DNA of 64,000 nt from the NCBI GenBank assembly GCA_963669155.1, contig OZ022595.1:5290142-5354141 (forward strand), written 5' to 3'. Positions 46,480 through 59,689 of the stretch are shown one piece after another; within the stretch, counting starts at the first letter, position 1; each line of letters starts with the position of its first letter. A program made the translations under genes and the position numbers. Origin of the DNA: Arbacia lixula (lineage: Eukaryota > Echinodermata > Echinoidea > Arbacioida > Arbaciidae). The notes under the pieces were generated by a model that was given only the letters and a program-made list of their open reading frames with translations, ran no database searches and had not been told where the DNA came from.

Positions 46480-49280
46480 GCTCAACGACAGGCATGCATT
46501 CTCATTTAACAAAATGGTGTGCTACTTTCCAAATGGGAGAATTAGACCAAAAGCCTAGAGCATGTCTAAAGAAGGAGCACCACAAAATACCGCACTCTTT
46601 TGCATGAATACCAAAATATCGAAGGAAGATTTTACGCGCTATTTTTGTAACTCCAGAAGAGAAAGGCGGCCATTGTGTAATTATTCTGTTCAAGATATCT
46701 GGGTTGATTTTTAAAAATCTTAGTTCATGAAGCAAAATTCACCAATCTTCTAGTACTGATAATTTGAAAGAACCATTTCTGACCAAAACACATCCTCTCC
46801 AACTTCTTTCAATTTGATGCACACGAACTCTCTCTCCTTTCTATACATTTAGATTTCAGTTTGACATTTTTTGCCTTCATCATAGATTTAGCAAACATTT
46901 ACAAGAAAATTGTTTTTACTAAGAAATATCAAAGCCACACTTCCAACATACATACTATGTAACGGATGAAAACAAGTTAAGGACAAAGCTTACCATTCTA
47001 AAAGCAATTGAAAGATTCCTTTTAGCCGCCACTTTGATACTGTACAATCCGAAATATTTAAAATCAAAAAACTATTTCCAAAAGAGCCAAGTTCGCTTAT
47101 AAAACAGGAGCAATCTTAAAGAAACTGTACATCAGCGCTGCAAGAAACAAACGTTGACTCTGTTCACGTCCACACAATTAATCACATGTGTGTTTGATAC
47201 CAACATTGCGGGAAAATAACCCTTTTCTGGGCTTCCTAATGACTATGTTTTCGTGTAGCTCCTTTGAGTGTGGGCGTCGTCACATTGCCTTGGCAACAGT
47301 AGAGTAATCAAGTTAAGATAGAGCTTGTTACGTGTCCATGTAGACACTAATGAATAGTTCATTGGCAATGCTCGACATAAATAGGGACGAGCGTGTCCTG
47401 TTGTTGTGTTTGCGCTGCATTTCCTGAGAAAGAAGTCTTGGTATTGCATGTGTCCCTGAAGGGAGGATGGATGGAGGGGTGTGGTGAAGTGGACGGGACT
47501 GGGGCACTTACCCTCAATCTGAGGGGATATCTCAAGGGTTGCAGGGGCAACTTATGTGTATTAGTAACAGTGAAAAATAAACTCAGGGATTCAGGGTGAT
47601 TTAGACCCTACAATATAGCAACAGCTACCCCACCCCCCCCCCCCAAAAAAAAAAAAAAAAAAAAGAGACCCTGTAAAAAATCACATCTCCTCACATTATT
47701 TCATGCAACATTAAATTTTAGGGTGTTCTTGTCAATACATCAGGTTTGAAAACAGCCCCTACAAATATTTTTCTGTGTCCTTTAATAAGACATGGAATCC
47801 ATATAGCGCTATATTAAATAGACAAAATATTATTCTGCAAACCATTGTGCACAGATGGAAGAAACTCTGACCAAACTTGGGGTTGACCTACATACATCAT
47901 TTTAGCATCCCTGGTACAAGCCCTGTTTGCTAGATTTAAAAATAGAGTCCTATAATGCTACAAAGCACTTGTATTATGATTCTTGGTATTAACTCCTCAG
48001 TACCAGCCAACCACAGTCCCATATCAATTACTACACAGTTTACAACGTATTGGACTAAGAGGGTTAAAAAGTCTAAATCTCGGGGTCTAGAGTCCGTTAG
48101 AACATTCTTCACTGTGGAAAACTGCATGCGTAAGAGAACATGATCACTAATGACCTACATTGCCATGAACACACAAAACACTTCCATGGAAAAGATGACA
48201 AAGATCATTTGTGGCATGTATCCAAAGTTCCAAAGTATCCTGCACTTTGTACCTGCAGTTTGCACACCCTGTCCACAGCAGTCACTCAAGTGGCCCTTTT
48301 TTCGAAATGATGTGTAAATATTTAAACAATGTAGTACAGGTTCGCTATGATATCTATAACCATCTATTTTAAATTTGTTATCTTTCATTTTTGTGTCACG
48401 TCACCCTGTCCCCTTTCAAAAAGGGATTGCATTATCTAAGCACAGCGATACTTTTGCAAACTTTAATCATGAAGTGCAAATAATGTGTGGCTCTACACTA
48501 TCACCCTACATTATGAAACTACCTACAAATGCACTACCTTACCCATATATATCCCTTACTTGTAATACAAGTACACACACACGTGATGCAAATATGCACA
48601 GGTACTGCAACTTCTGGATTACTGTCATAATAATAAGCTACCTGTTAAAGTTCTCACTCAAGGAAACAGAAAATAGTCTTAAGATGGTACGAACAGTGAA
48701 GAAATATACTCTCAATGTATACCTGGTTTATCTTGTACAGTGTTGTAGTAATTTGATGTTGTTTCAGAGAAATACAAGACAGTTTCCCCTTTTAAACATC
48801 GGAAGTACCACAGCATGGTTAGGCCAATCTCATAATCATGAATATTAATACAGCCCAGAAAAAATATGGTGTAATGTAATGCACCCTTTTGTCTGTATGT
48901 CACCCATCTGTTGGTTCACAACTATTCAAAAAATAAAACAAAAAAATGATAACTAATTTCCTTTCCTTGTAGGATGCATGTACTACATTTCACTTCAAAG
49001 TATATGTTATGTACTGTACATGAACTGTATACTTATGTACATGTATTTGGTCATGAATGATTGCATGTTCTACACCTCACAGTGTCTCACACATTAAAAT
49101 TATCCAACATCATGTGTGTGGAGCAGTAAATTCATTACAATTTTCAATGCATTTATGAAAGTCTGTGACTTACTTCAGTGGTTAAGATGTACTAAAAGTT
49201 TAAAACGTATGGTATGAGCACCTATTAGGCATCCTCTTTTGTGTAATACACCACTGTACATGCAACAAAGGGGGAAATCT
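46480..49280. other. No gene seen
   Basis: Mostly AT-rich. A C12-13/A22 junction lies at about 47630-47664. At 47500-47540 the minus strand has a CCCCTCAG acceptor followed 7 bp later by a perfect GTAAGT, too little to call an exon. Confidence 0.4.
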
Positions 49281-49289
49281 GTAAAGAGT

Positions 49290-49412
49290 CCCCCCCCCCT
49301 TCCCCTACCCCTCCTCCTCCCCCTACCCCTCCTCCTCCCCCTACCCCCTCCTCTCTACTCCCTCCTCCCGCTCCTCCCGCTTAACGCCTCCTCCCTCCCT
49401 CCCCTCTCAAAC
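49290..49412. repeat. C-rich low-complexity tract
   Basis: CCCCTCCTCCTCCCCCTACC-type units; G-quadruplex or i-motif prone. Confidence 0.85.
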
Positions 49413-50271
49413 CCAATCATTTGAACTCCCCCACGCAATCATGCTCTCCAGATAAAGTATACAAGTACGCTGTACTCACATGTAGGTTTGAGCTGGGAGG
49501 AATTACATGGCTCACAGTATGATACTACATGTACGACCATTATCTAATGTAAAGTAACATCAATGTCAAGGTTATGCATACACAAGTATACCTCCATGTA
49601 GATTTATAAATACAATGTAAGCACTGAACAAATGATACTGAGAATAGGCCAATCAATTTCCAGGTAACTACGCTGTAGTTCTTCCACCTGTACATATGCA
49701 CAAAGCAACTGTGTAGACTCTGTACAGCGTGGTTCTACATGTATAATCAGAGGAGCGCTGTATCTGTTACAATTCTGATAAGCTGTTTCACAAACAGACC
49801 TAGTGGTATCTGGATTGAAATAGGATTACAATGTAATATTTAATGTTTGACAATAACTACATGGACAGGTACAGTATCTTTGATTAAATGGTACGCAATT
49901 GTAAATTCAAATGCGCAATTACCAAGGTAACCCTTATGTACAATAGGCATATAATGCATGGCTGAACCACTACCAGTGCACCGAGAATAGAAGACATATA
50001 CAGCCATAACAATCTTTTTTAAAAATGTACAGGTTTGTAGGATTCATATGAAAACTCACCTTTACTTCTTATTCCTTTCTGCAACCAAAGAAGTCAATGA
50101 GAGCTATCCTAAATATAACATCCACAGATAGTGATCAGCACACTTATACTTGCCTACATGTATGTACAGGTACATGTGTAAAATGCAAGTCGGTTGTAAA
50201 TGACAGTACGCAGGGAGTACTAGTATGATCGATCTTGCTGGCTCCACTCCACTTTGCATGCATTGCCAGCT

Positions 50272-50715
50272 AGTCTCTCTCTCTATCTCTCTCCTCCTCC
50301 CCCCCCCCCCTTTCTCTTGCTGTCTCTCCCTGTCTCTCTGTCTCTCTGTCTGTCTGTCTCTCTCTTTCCACCTCTTTCTCTCTTTTTTTTTCTCTCTCTC
50401 CATCTCTTCCAAATCTATCTCTATTTCTTTGCTCTTTACTCTTTCTCTCCATCTCTTGCTAAATTGTATAATATTATACATACATATTTGTCTCCTTGTT
50501 TCTCCCTCTTCTCCCTTGCCTGTCATTCTCATCCTTTCTCTCCTCACCCCTAACCCCCACCCCCATCTCTTTCTCTGTCTTTCTCTCCCTCCCCCCCCCC
50601 CTTCTCTATCTCTCTGTCTTTCTCTACCTCTCCGCCTTCTCTTTTCCTTTCTCTCCTCTTCCATCTTTCTCTCTAGCTCTCTCTCCCTCTATCTCTTTCT
50701 CGTTTTCTCTCTGTC
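50272..50715. repeat. Pyrimidine-rich microsatellite region
   Basis: CT/TCTGTCTC arrays with two C runs on the plus strand. The 186- and 215-codon open frames across it are compositional. Confidence 0.9.
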
Positions 50716-50960
50716 TGTAGGCTGGCACCGCTTTACCGGTATAGTGGCCCATGCGTCATGTTCATTGGCCAACGTGGGTTTATTATGTACACATCTTTGG
50801 CTGGGTGGCTTTGCACTCCGGCACCAAGCCAAACACAGTGCATGTACAATGACTAATGGTACTTCTGGCTAATGGCTACATGTACCATTAGCTTACAGGC
50901 ATCAACCCCTTGTCAGGCACTAACTGGGTCTGAATGAAAGGCTACAGGTATACGTAACTG

Positions 50961-51195
50961 TACTGTACACACCATATATTTCACGTTTTTAAAAAATATT
51001 TTGAGTGAATTTCGCAAGTCGAGGGCAACACGCAAAAAATATTAACTTTGATCCCGACATGAATGCAACATGCACAAACGCATGTACTACTATCACTAGT
51101 ACTCCACGGTCGCAAATCTAACCACTCGCGAAATTGTTGTATAGTTCCAATTTTGTAAAAGATTAGACTTGCTAAATATGTGGCGTATACAGTAT
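50961..51195. mobile_element. TACTGTATA...CATATATTTC MITE, copy 1
   Basis: The left TACTGTACACACCATATATT is inverted at the right (TATGTGGCGTATACAGTA). The interior has AATTTCGCAAGTCGAGGG and ACTCGCGAAATT. Matches 58211-58413. Confidence 0.75.
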
Positions 51196-51825
51196 GACAT
51201 CAGTGAAAAAAATAAATATGGGCTAAAGGCGATTAAAGCTTCATAATGCAAAACAGAACCCCCACGAATATCAAAACAGCCCCTTACAAAAAAAGAAAAA
51301 AAGTCACTTACTCTTCATACATCTAACTGTATGACAAAAATGCTGTGTAAATTTCCACCTATCTGTTTACCCAAATGTTGTTGTTTTTTATCTGCGTAGT
51401 ATTAATCTGAATCAAAACCGGTAATTCCATTCATTAACATTTAATCCACATTTATTGAATCCTCGTTTCCAAGTTATTCGCTAATCATAATCAAACTTGG
51501 TCATCTTGATTGACAACACAAACACGAAACTGTACTATGTCGACCTCTACCAGGAAAACTTGTTCTCACGACTATTTGCAGCCTAATTGTTTGATCCCGT
51601 CAGTCAATCAGTAACTAATAGGGCCCAACATTCATCGACCATTTAACCAAAGCCCCAATCACACACAATAAATGAGCACCTCGGCAGGAGTCGAGATAAT
51701 ATATGGGCAAATGAGAGAATTAATAATTAAATGACATGATTGGTTCAGCGAGGTATATAATTATTTTTCAGTTGCCCCTCCATGTAAGTAGCATTTCCAT
51801 TTCCATTTCTACAGGCCAGGGGGCA

Positions 51826-52190
51826 ATTATGCCCCACACCAAAATACTTGTAGTGTGAACAGGCTCTACATACTTCATATATCCCCTTTCACACGGTTCC
51901 ATGTGCATTTATGCTGCATGTCATTTCACTTATAGTATGAAAAGGCCCTTTGTACTTCACATCTCCTTACACACAGTTCCAGGTGCATTTATGCTGTTGT
52001 CACATCACTTACTGTATAGTGTGGACATCTCTATGTACTTCATATATCCCCTTTCACACAATTCCAAGAGCATTTATGCTGCATACCATACTCTGATAGT
52101 GTGAACAAGCACTATGAAATTCACATATATCTCCTTTCTCCTGGTTCCAGGTGCATTTATGCCTCATGTCACATTACCCTTTGTTTTTGA
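51826..52190. repeat. Four-to-five-copy tandem array, ~80-85 bp units
   Basis: GTTCCAGGTGCATTTATGC-like anchors at 51905, 51985, 52070 and 52153, each followed by a TCACATCACTTATAGTGTG-like segment and a CTTCATATATCCCCTTTC-like segment. Confidence 0.85.
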
Positions 52191-53850
52191 AATTCAATGC
52201 TTATGCTGATCAGGAAGAGACCGAGCAGTAAACATTGCTCAAGATTCTTTATCATCGAGTTTCTGTCATTGGGCCTGAATGTACATTTGCAAAAAGACCC
52301 GAGAGTTGGAAGGAGGAAGTGATACCCACCCACAGATCCATGAGGGAGCTGAGTACAAAAACCAATAAAAAAATCACACCTTTCCTAGAATTCCTAACAG
52401 CACACCTCCATGTGCAGGAAACCAGAATAATTTACATGTATAAACAATAAATCCTTTTCAAATGCCCATGATCCACACCTCTATTCTAGCTTCAAGGCTG
52501 CGATCTTTTACTTTCAGCTACATGCTGCAGTAAGAACTAAGTTTGAACAGCAGACTAGCTCTGCCCTAGACTAAGTTGTGATTGCAGGCAGTGCAGGGCA
52601 GAGACTATTGACACCACTCTACAGTCTGAAACCTGATAGGAAGTTTGGATACTTCTTATGTGCTATTTAATATTCCAGTACCAGCAATACACACAAATAT
52701 AGAGCTGGGCCCATATTAATGAAATCATGCCACATAGAAAATGTAGCCTAGCTACTTGTTAAAAATGCATGTACAAGTAGCCGAATACACTTTAGCAGTT
52801 ATCTACGTTTAGTAGGATTTTAGGATAACCAATGTACTTCAGACACATCATCAGATTATGTGTTATAATATACAGTATAAAAGACATTAAACTGTAAATT
52901 GACTCTATTATTTGCAATTCAGGGTGACTTGTCAATTTCATCACAATACACTGGGAACCAGGCTGTTTACAATAACGTTGCAAGAACAGGATGTTGGAAA
53001 CCTTATGACCACATATTTGTGTCTAACCTCTTTCTAAAAATAATTTGTGGACTTTGTGTTTGAAAGTCCTTCAGGTGTAACAAGAAAATCCTATCCACGC
53101 CTCCAAAGAACTGCCCATCAACCTGGGCAAGAATAAGGTTAGATGTCATACTCTATTTTGGAAAATAGTTTTATGGTTGAATAACTTCATATATAACTTT
53201 ATGGGTGAACTAGAATTGAATAAACAGTAGCAATAATAACTTGTATTTGTGCATATTTATTAATAGCAAATTATATCAGTCATTCTATGGAAGTCTAAGT
53301 GCCATGAGGGATTTAAAATTAAGCAATCATACTGGACACAGAATATGTAATGCATACAGTTTGAAAAAAAATACACAGCGATTCTGAGGAATTGTGAGAT
53401 TTATGAATTATGATCCATGAATGGTATGTACAACATGCATAAAAAAAAAATAAAAAAAAAAATGAAGGAGCATTAGTGTGTGGGTGAATATGTACATCAT
53501 ACCCTTGAATATTTAATCTCACAAACAATGGAAAGTGGTTGACAATTTTCAATGAATGCCTAACAAAGAATGAATATTGGGCTAATAAATCACTTAGATT
53601 CAAGGAAGGTCATCAGTTTCTCTTTTCATCCTGCATGCGTACCTTAATTTCCAGTGTAGCCTTCTGTGAATGTACACTAAATTGTTGCTTTGCCCCTGTG
53701 CAACTCATCTAACATGCATGGAATACTAAGTAATTGTAATTACCATGGTGATGAACTAATTACAATTTTTGTAAATGTGCATGAATTATCACAAGGTGAC
53801 AGATCCACTCTATTTGCAAGGACGTAGTTAGATATTTGAGATTTTAATCT
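52191..53850. other. No gene seen
   Basis: AT-rich, with no repeat or exon that I can define. Confidence 0.45.
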
Positions 53851-53984
53851 GATATGCTTCAAAAGCAGTTAAACAGAACAGAAAGAGGAACTGAGTGCCT
53901 GAGACCAAGAGGCAAACGAAAGAGACTTGCCCTTAATCAATATAGAGATCAACCAAAAAAATACACGGGGGCGGCGGGCGAATT

Positions 53985-54250
53985 CGCCCCGGAAACACCT
54001 AAAAGAGCCCCCGAAACAGGCCAAAAATGCAATTTCGTGGGCGACACAAAAATAGGAAATCGCCCCCGTAACATTTGCCACACGACTATACTACAAGCTG
54101 CCAATCCTAGCTTGACGGCCGCGCACTGCACTGCGGCAATTTGCACAGCGAAGATTGAGAGCGCGCAAGCAAACACATAACAGCATGTTTCACCGACTCA
54201 CTGTACTGCTGAATGCATGCTGTGTGGAGTGCAGTATCCATCGCATGTGG
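53985..54250. other. CpG-rich, repeat-derived block
   Basis: Abruptly GC/CpG-rich compared with its flanks. The words CACCTAAAAGAGCCCCCGAA and TTTCGTGGGCGACAC recur in altered form at 57880-57940, so the block looks like a dispersed repeat and not a promoter island. A 108-codon plus-strand frame runs into it without recognisable domains. Confidence 0.4.
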
Positions 54251-54254
54251 AGCG

Positions 54255-54410
54255 TTTCTTCCATGCGCGCGCGCCCGATATCTATGGTAAGCCGTTCCCG
54301 CCATAATGCGTGCCAAAAAACATACGCGTACGGCACGCGTATGGTTTTGGCACGCGTTTTGGCGGGAACGGCTTTTCATAGTTTCTTCCATGCGCGCGCC
54401 CGATACGAAT
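54255..54410. repeat. CpG-rich hairpin flanked by direct repeats
   Basis: TTTCTTCCATGCGCGCG followed by CCCGATA occurs at 54257 and 54382. Between them AGCCGTTCCCGCC and TGCGTGCCAAAA are inverted against TTTTGGCACGCGTTTTGG and CGGGAACGGCTT. Confidence 0.8.
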
Positions 54411-54540
54411 GCATAGTGCATACCTAGCTAGGCCTAGGCGCTGGGCTAGACGGCCAGTCGGCCATGCATATGATCGTACATGTACGTGTACTATGTATGC
54501 AAAGCATACGGGGTACATGAATAATGAATGCTTCCGTGGC

Positions 54541-55374
54541 GAGCTTTGAAGTTTGAGAAGAACATGGATAAATTCCTGGTTCGAGCGGAAACAACAGGGG
54601 ATCAGTATCTAATGACCCGTTCATTAGCGGTACGACTAAAGCAAAGAAGTTTTCGGCTTCCCGCACAGCCTCTCGAATCAGGAATTTATCCATGTTTTTC
54701 TCAAACTTCAAACTAGCTTAAAAACTTCGGCCGTCAAGCTGCCAGTGCTATGCTATGCATGGCATAGTCAGACGTCAGCGACTCAGCTCAGTCAGAGCCA
54801 GGGGCATAAACGTAAACATGCACAGTACATACGGTACGGTAAGTACAATTTGATATAAATCTTGTGATCTAAATCTAAGATTTGATAAATGTTCTGTAGA
54901 TCTAATGTAGTTGAATTTTGAAGATTTTCAATGTCAAGGAATATGAAAAAAAAATGCACGGCAAACTGTGTTGCCCATGAATGGTTACAACGGGGTAGTC
55001 ACAATAGCTCTCCCGTAGTTACGGCCGCCTTACTAGTCGGCAAACGGGTATGGCAGCTGCTGTGGCATACCAGTTTGCCGACTAGTAAGGCGGCCGTAAC
55101 TCCGGGAGAGCTATTGTTTGATTGTGACTATCCCGTTGTGACCATTTATGGCCGGGCAACACAGTTTGCCGTGCATTTTTTTTTTTCATATTCCTTGACA
55201 TTGAAAATCTTCAAAGTTTAACTACATTAGATCTACATAACATTTATCAAGTCTTAATTGCAGATTACAAGATCTATATCAAATTGTACTTACCGTATGC
55301 ATGTTTGTGCCCCTGGCCCTGGCTAGTCTGACTATGCCTGAAAGCCGAAAACTTCTTTGCATTAGTCATACCGC
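54541..55374. repeat. Nested giant foldback (~830 bp)
   Basis: The main palindrome has arms 54760-55050 and 55060-55339 with a centre GGTATGGCAGCTGCTGTGGC near 55055. Its arms extend further: AAGCCGAAAACTTCTTTGC at 55341 pairs with GCAAAGAAGTTTTCGGCTT at 54642. The left arm is interrupted by about 99 bp that forms the right arm of a second inverted repeat (54541-54718: AGTTTGAGAAGAACATGG, GATAAATTCCTGGTTCGA). Confidence 0.9.
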
Positions 55375-55418
55375 CAATGAAATATTTAACCTGAATCAAC
55401 TTTTTAATTTGTTTACCC

Positions 55419-55565
55419 CCCCCCCCCTTTTCTTTTTTTTTTTTTGGGTCAACCCCCCCCCCCCCCCCCCCCTCTTTCGCCTCCAATTTTTTAAGATTTT
55501 TTGGCTGACCCCCCCCCCCCCCATGCTCATTAACTTCTCGTAACCCCCCCCCCTCCCCCCCCCCT
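55419..55565. repeat. Cluster of poly-C tracts
   Basis: Four C runs of 9-20 bases separated by T-rich spacers; assembly length is doubtful here. Confidence 0.85.
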
Positions 55566-55634
55566 TACAAAAATCCTGCGTACGCGCCTGACACACACAC
55601 ACACCAAAAAAAAAAAACCGCAAACAAAACCGCG

Positions 55635-55745
55635 AAATAGCTCCAGAAATTGTAGCCCTGGAAAGTGGAAAAAGAGCCCTGGAAAATGAAAAAGTAGCCC
55701 TGGAAAATTTTTAAGTTTCTCCAAAAAGAGCCCTGGAAAGAAAAA
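55635..55745. repeat. AGAGCCCTGGAAA short tandem repeat
   Basis: Four to five units like AAAAGAGCCCTGGAAAATG. The same word is at 57895-57925 in a block also related to 53985-54060. The minus-strand FPGLLFHFPGL frame is a by-product. Confidence 0.75.
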
Positions 55746-55749
55746 AAGT

Positions 55750-56980
55750 AATTTTTTGGTTGATAGAGATACTATACAATAAATCAATGTTTGCAGGCAA
55801 AGTATAATCCTTGAGGTATCGTTGTCTCTGAATACCAATCATTACATTTATATGTCATCCATTGATGAGGAAGTCTGAGGAATCAGTCTCATTGCTTTTG
55901 CTTTCTTTAGAGCCATGTGTTCCATAAGTGTGTACCATGCGTCCTGCATATAATATCTGACAAAAAGTGACATTCTGCCCTTTTGAGCCGCGCGGAAATT
56001 ATTTTCTGGCGACCACCCTGCTCAGAGCAAAGGTCATTACGCTTAGACAAACTTTATTCCCAAACAGTGCCAATATCTAAGCCCACGTGGTCTATACATG
56101 GAATATGAACCTATTCTAATCATAATGATAGATTAATTAAGCATATTTATTACCTCTATTGTATCTATCTGCAGCTGGAGATTTACCTAAGAGGTTACAA
56201 GTGTTTCATAGTGTCAGCACTTAAATAGTGAATGAGAGAAAAATATTAATCATTAACAGCATAGTGGATCCATAGTATTGCTCCTATGTCAATATGGTGA
56301 TAACATGAAGAAACATCCTTCCCAATAAACTGAAACAGTCCAAGTATCTAACATACTATAAGTTGTCCTGTTTTACCCTCCAGATGTAATGCAAAGTTCA
56401 TATCATTGAAGTTCTTTAATGACATTTACAGTAAATCTGTCTTAAATGAGTAGAACATTAGAAGAGTAAATTGTACATGTACTGTATGTACATGTATTTC
56501 AATTCCCCCACCCTTCCTCTAGAGAATGCTAAATACCCCAGTGCAATCTGTACACCTTCAGTACAGAAGTAGTCACTTCAGGTGTTCTGTTATAAAGCAT
56601 TGTTAATTTAGAACACATGGATAAAGAACGGCTTTATTTTATAAGAGTATACATTGTACATGTAATTGAAAAATTTCTTTAAAATATGGCGCCCTCGTAG
56701 GAGAAACCTTAGACAGTGCACATACAGGTACACACCAGTGGAGTGGAATGTCTCCGACAGACAATGTAATTGCCTCTCATTAGCCCTGACATTTCCCCTA
56801 TTTCGTGTCACACATTTCTTCCACCAGAGACAGCCATGTAAGTCCTCACTCTCCCCCCTGGTCCGGCAATGTACATGTACCTGTCACATAAGGTTCCTCT
56901 GTCTTTATGCACCTGTATATGCACCTGTATATGCTGTACATGTGCACAGTAAAGCAATACATGTTTATGTCACATGCAGC
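55750..56980. other. No gene seen
   Basis: AT-rich, with chance frames only. Confidence 0.45.
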
Positions 56981-56984
56981 GTGA

Positions 56985-57430
56985 CATATCATAAATTACA
57001 TGACAATATCCTTGGACTTCAATATCACACAATTTTTTTAATGCCAAGTTCCTTGAAGACGTCTTAGATATTGGACACATTTCTTAAGACATGTCCCAAG
57101 GATTGACATACATAGTCACATGTTGGCTGACTTCATATCAAACAGAGTACAATTACATTTCCACATCCTTGGACTTCAATATCACACAACTTTGGAATGC
57201 AAAGTTCCTTGAAAAAGTCTTCAAATTATCTTTTAAATAAGACAGGTCATAAGGCTTGACGTTCATGTCACATGTAGATTGACATCATATCAAACAACGT
57301 ATAATTACATTACTATATCCTTGAACTTCAATATTACACAATTTTCGAATGCCCAGCTCCTTGAAGACATCTTAAGATTACTCTATACACTTCTTGTGAA
57401 TATCAGATAGGTCTAAAGGCTTGTCATGGG
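56985..57430. repeat. Three-copy array, ~155-bp period
   Basis: CCTTGGACTTCAATATCACA anchors at 57010, 57167 and 57319. The rest of the unit includes GTTCCTTGAAGACGTCTT and CATATCAAACARMGTAYAATT. Confidence 0.88.
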
Positions 57431-58044
57431 CAAGCTAAGTACTTGATTGTTTCGTGCTGATGGAGACCGACGATAGCGTTTTGCATTGTTTGGTACATAT
57501 CCTAAAGACGATTGATCGGGCATTTCCAAGTTTGGGTCGATAAAGATCCATCTTATAGTTATCTTGGAACCCCACACCTAGAACCTTTTGCAAGCCCCGA
57601 GATTTGAGATGGTGCGGCAAAGACAATAACATAGTCCTGCGCATCTGCCTGAAAGCTTATACACCGCAGCCTGTAGCAGCTCTGGAAATTATACACTTAC
57701 TCCACTTGACATGTCTACACTAGCCTCAAGTCAAGGCCTAGTCAGTATATGCTTTACGATACCTTTCACAAGAATGGGAACCATGTTGTGTTATTATCGA
57801 ATAGGTTAGAATGATATCATATCATTTCTACAAGATACTCACAGGAGAAAAAGTACATGGAGGCTCTGGGTGATTCTGCCCACGAAATGCTTAAAAGAGC
57901 CCTGGAAAATGTTAAAAGAGCCCCCAAAATTCCCATGCACACAATGTAAAATTGTAGACAAATCAGCCAGGGTGCTAAAAAAAGAAGCCCCCCAAATTTT
58001 GAATCAATTTTTTCCCTGGACGCTCATGCGCCAGGAGCAGTGTG

Positions 58045-58177
58045 GCCCTGTCTTATAAAGAGTTACAATTGATCTCAATCAATCGCAAGTCCAGTCCCAT
58101 GTCACTTATGTGAATGGTTATGACTGATATCAATTGCAAGTTAACTTGATATCAATCGCAACTCTTTATAAGATGGC
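58045..58177. mobile_element. GGCCCTGTCTTATAAAG-type MITE, copy 3
   Basis: The ends GGCCCTGTCTTATAAAGAG and AACTCTTTATAAGATGGC are inverted. The interior carries GATCTCAATCAATCGCAAG and its approximate inverse. Confidence 0.8.
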
Positions 58178-58210
58178 TTCAGATTTGACAGACATGGCAC
58201 ATCAGACATT

Positions 58211-58413
58211 TACTGAATACACCATATATTTCGGGGGGGGGGGGGGGGGGGGGGTTTCACAAATTCGCGAGTCGGATGCTATTCGCGAATTTAACAACAC
58301 GCCAAACTATGAATACAACAATATACACAAGCATACTGATAGTATTAGTACTTCACGATCGCGAATTTAAGCACTCACGAAATTGATTTGTGAAATATAT
58401 GGCATATACAGTA
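58211..58413. mobile_element. TACTGTATA...CATATATTTC MITE, copy 2
   Basis: The left TACTGAATACACCATATATT is inverted at the right (AAATATATGGCATATACAGTA). An interior TTCGCGAGT/ATTCGCGAATTTAA pair is present. A G22 run lies inside the left arm (58234-58255). Confidence 0.8.
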
Positions 58414-58419
58414 GGTAAT

Positions 58420-59685
58420 TATCTTCATTCAACCCACATTCTGGCAAATTTAACACTATTACCTGGCTCTATGAACAAGTTGCATGGCCAACAACGGTTG
58501 CTTAGACCCTTGCATAATATCATTCACTGGTTTGTAAGTGTAACATCATTAGATGAGAACACTAACTTCCCTAAACATCAATTTGTATAGGCCTTCATGA
58601 AGCACTGTGTGTAGAATGGGGTTGTTCTGTCCTTTCCAAAGAAATTATTCATCAGGAGATGCAGTTTGCCTCAGGTGAGAAAAGACAAAATCCTCTCTGA
58701 GAAATTGATGTTGACAACAATCACATTATCCGTGTCACCAAAAGCCATCGCGCTGCGTCTACGCTATCTACTGCACAGCATTATGTTACATTGTGCTCCA
58801 GGTCATACACGTACATTGACATACTTCATGACGAGGTACTTTTGTATCTACTGAGCAGTGAAAAAATAAACAGTGGAATGAAAGGAGAAAGCATTGTGCG
58901 TGTGATGTCATTTATACACACTAACTGGCACCAGGTACACATCGACGCCCAAATAAGGACTCTGCACACTCCCTTGGGAAAAAATACTGTACACTGGAGA
59001 AGCCATGTATAATGTCAATGTAATGCACAATGCATCTCCTTATTTCATTTATGAAGCTCAAAATTTCAAAAGGTATCATTTTCTAGGATTTTAAAGATAT
59101 GGATATAATGTTACATGTGGTTCAAAATAGAACAATGCAAAATGTTTATTTTGGTTGCGACGGTGGGTTAGTACATGTAGTTGAAGTAGTTAGAGAAGTA
59201 GCAGTAGCAGTATATCTACATGTACATGAAGTACATGTGTGTAAAGGTACAAGTTAAGGGAGAACAAAACAAGTGTTTTACTGATATATAAGCCTTATCA
59301 TTATCCTTATCCTAATCGTAATGCTTGTACTATTTTCAATTATTCTTACCTACTGCTACTATAATTACTGTCCATAACTCCATACAACAATGTCTTACCT
59401 CTTCCTTCTGCTTCAGACGATGGTACGGATACATGATGAAAAGCTTAATATACCACCAAGTTTAGAAACAGAGCTCCTCAATACAAAATTACCAATCTAC
59501 CAACAGTATAACGTGCTTGCACAACGCAGAGTCGAAATGTAATTGTGCATGAGTTTATCCTGAGCTATGAAGTGAAGAACAGTAGTGATACTTCTTGCTT
59601 TATAGCACTGCGATACATGAGTGCCGTGGTTGCATACTGCGCATTAAGAATGATCTCGGTCATTCTGCCCACTCGTTGAATGACT
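58420..59685. other. No gene seen
   Basis: No domain or repeat recognised. A CAG/GTGAGA donor at about 58674 has no supporting coding sequence. Confidence 0.4.
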
Positions 59686-59689
59686 TTTT

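Noticed and set aside
50104..50872. 186- and 215-codon frames on opposite strands
   Set aside because: Pyrimidine-rich low-complexity sequence; opposite-strand frames mirror each other.
53854..54427. Cluster of ~70-108 codon frames in CpG-rich sequence, considered as a gene or CpG island promoter
   Set aside because: Overlapping frames on both strands, dispersed-repeat words and hairpins explain the composition better than a gene does.
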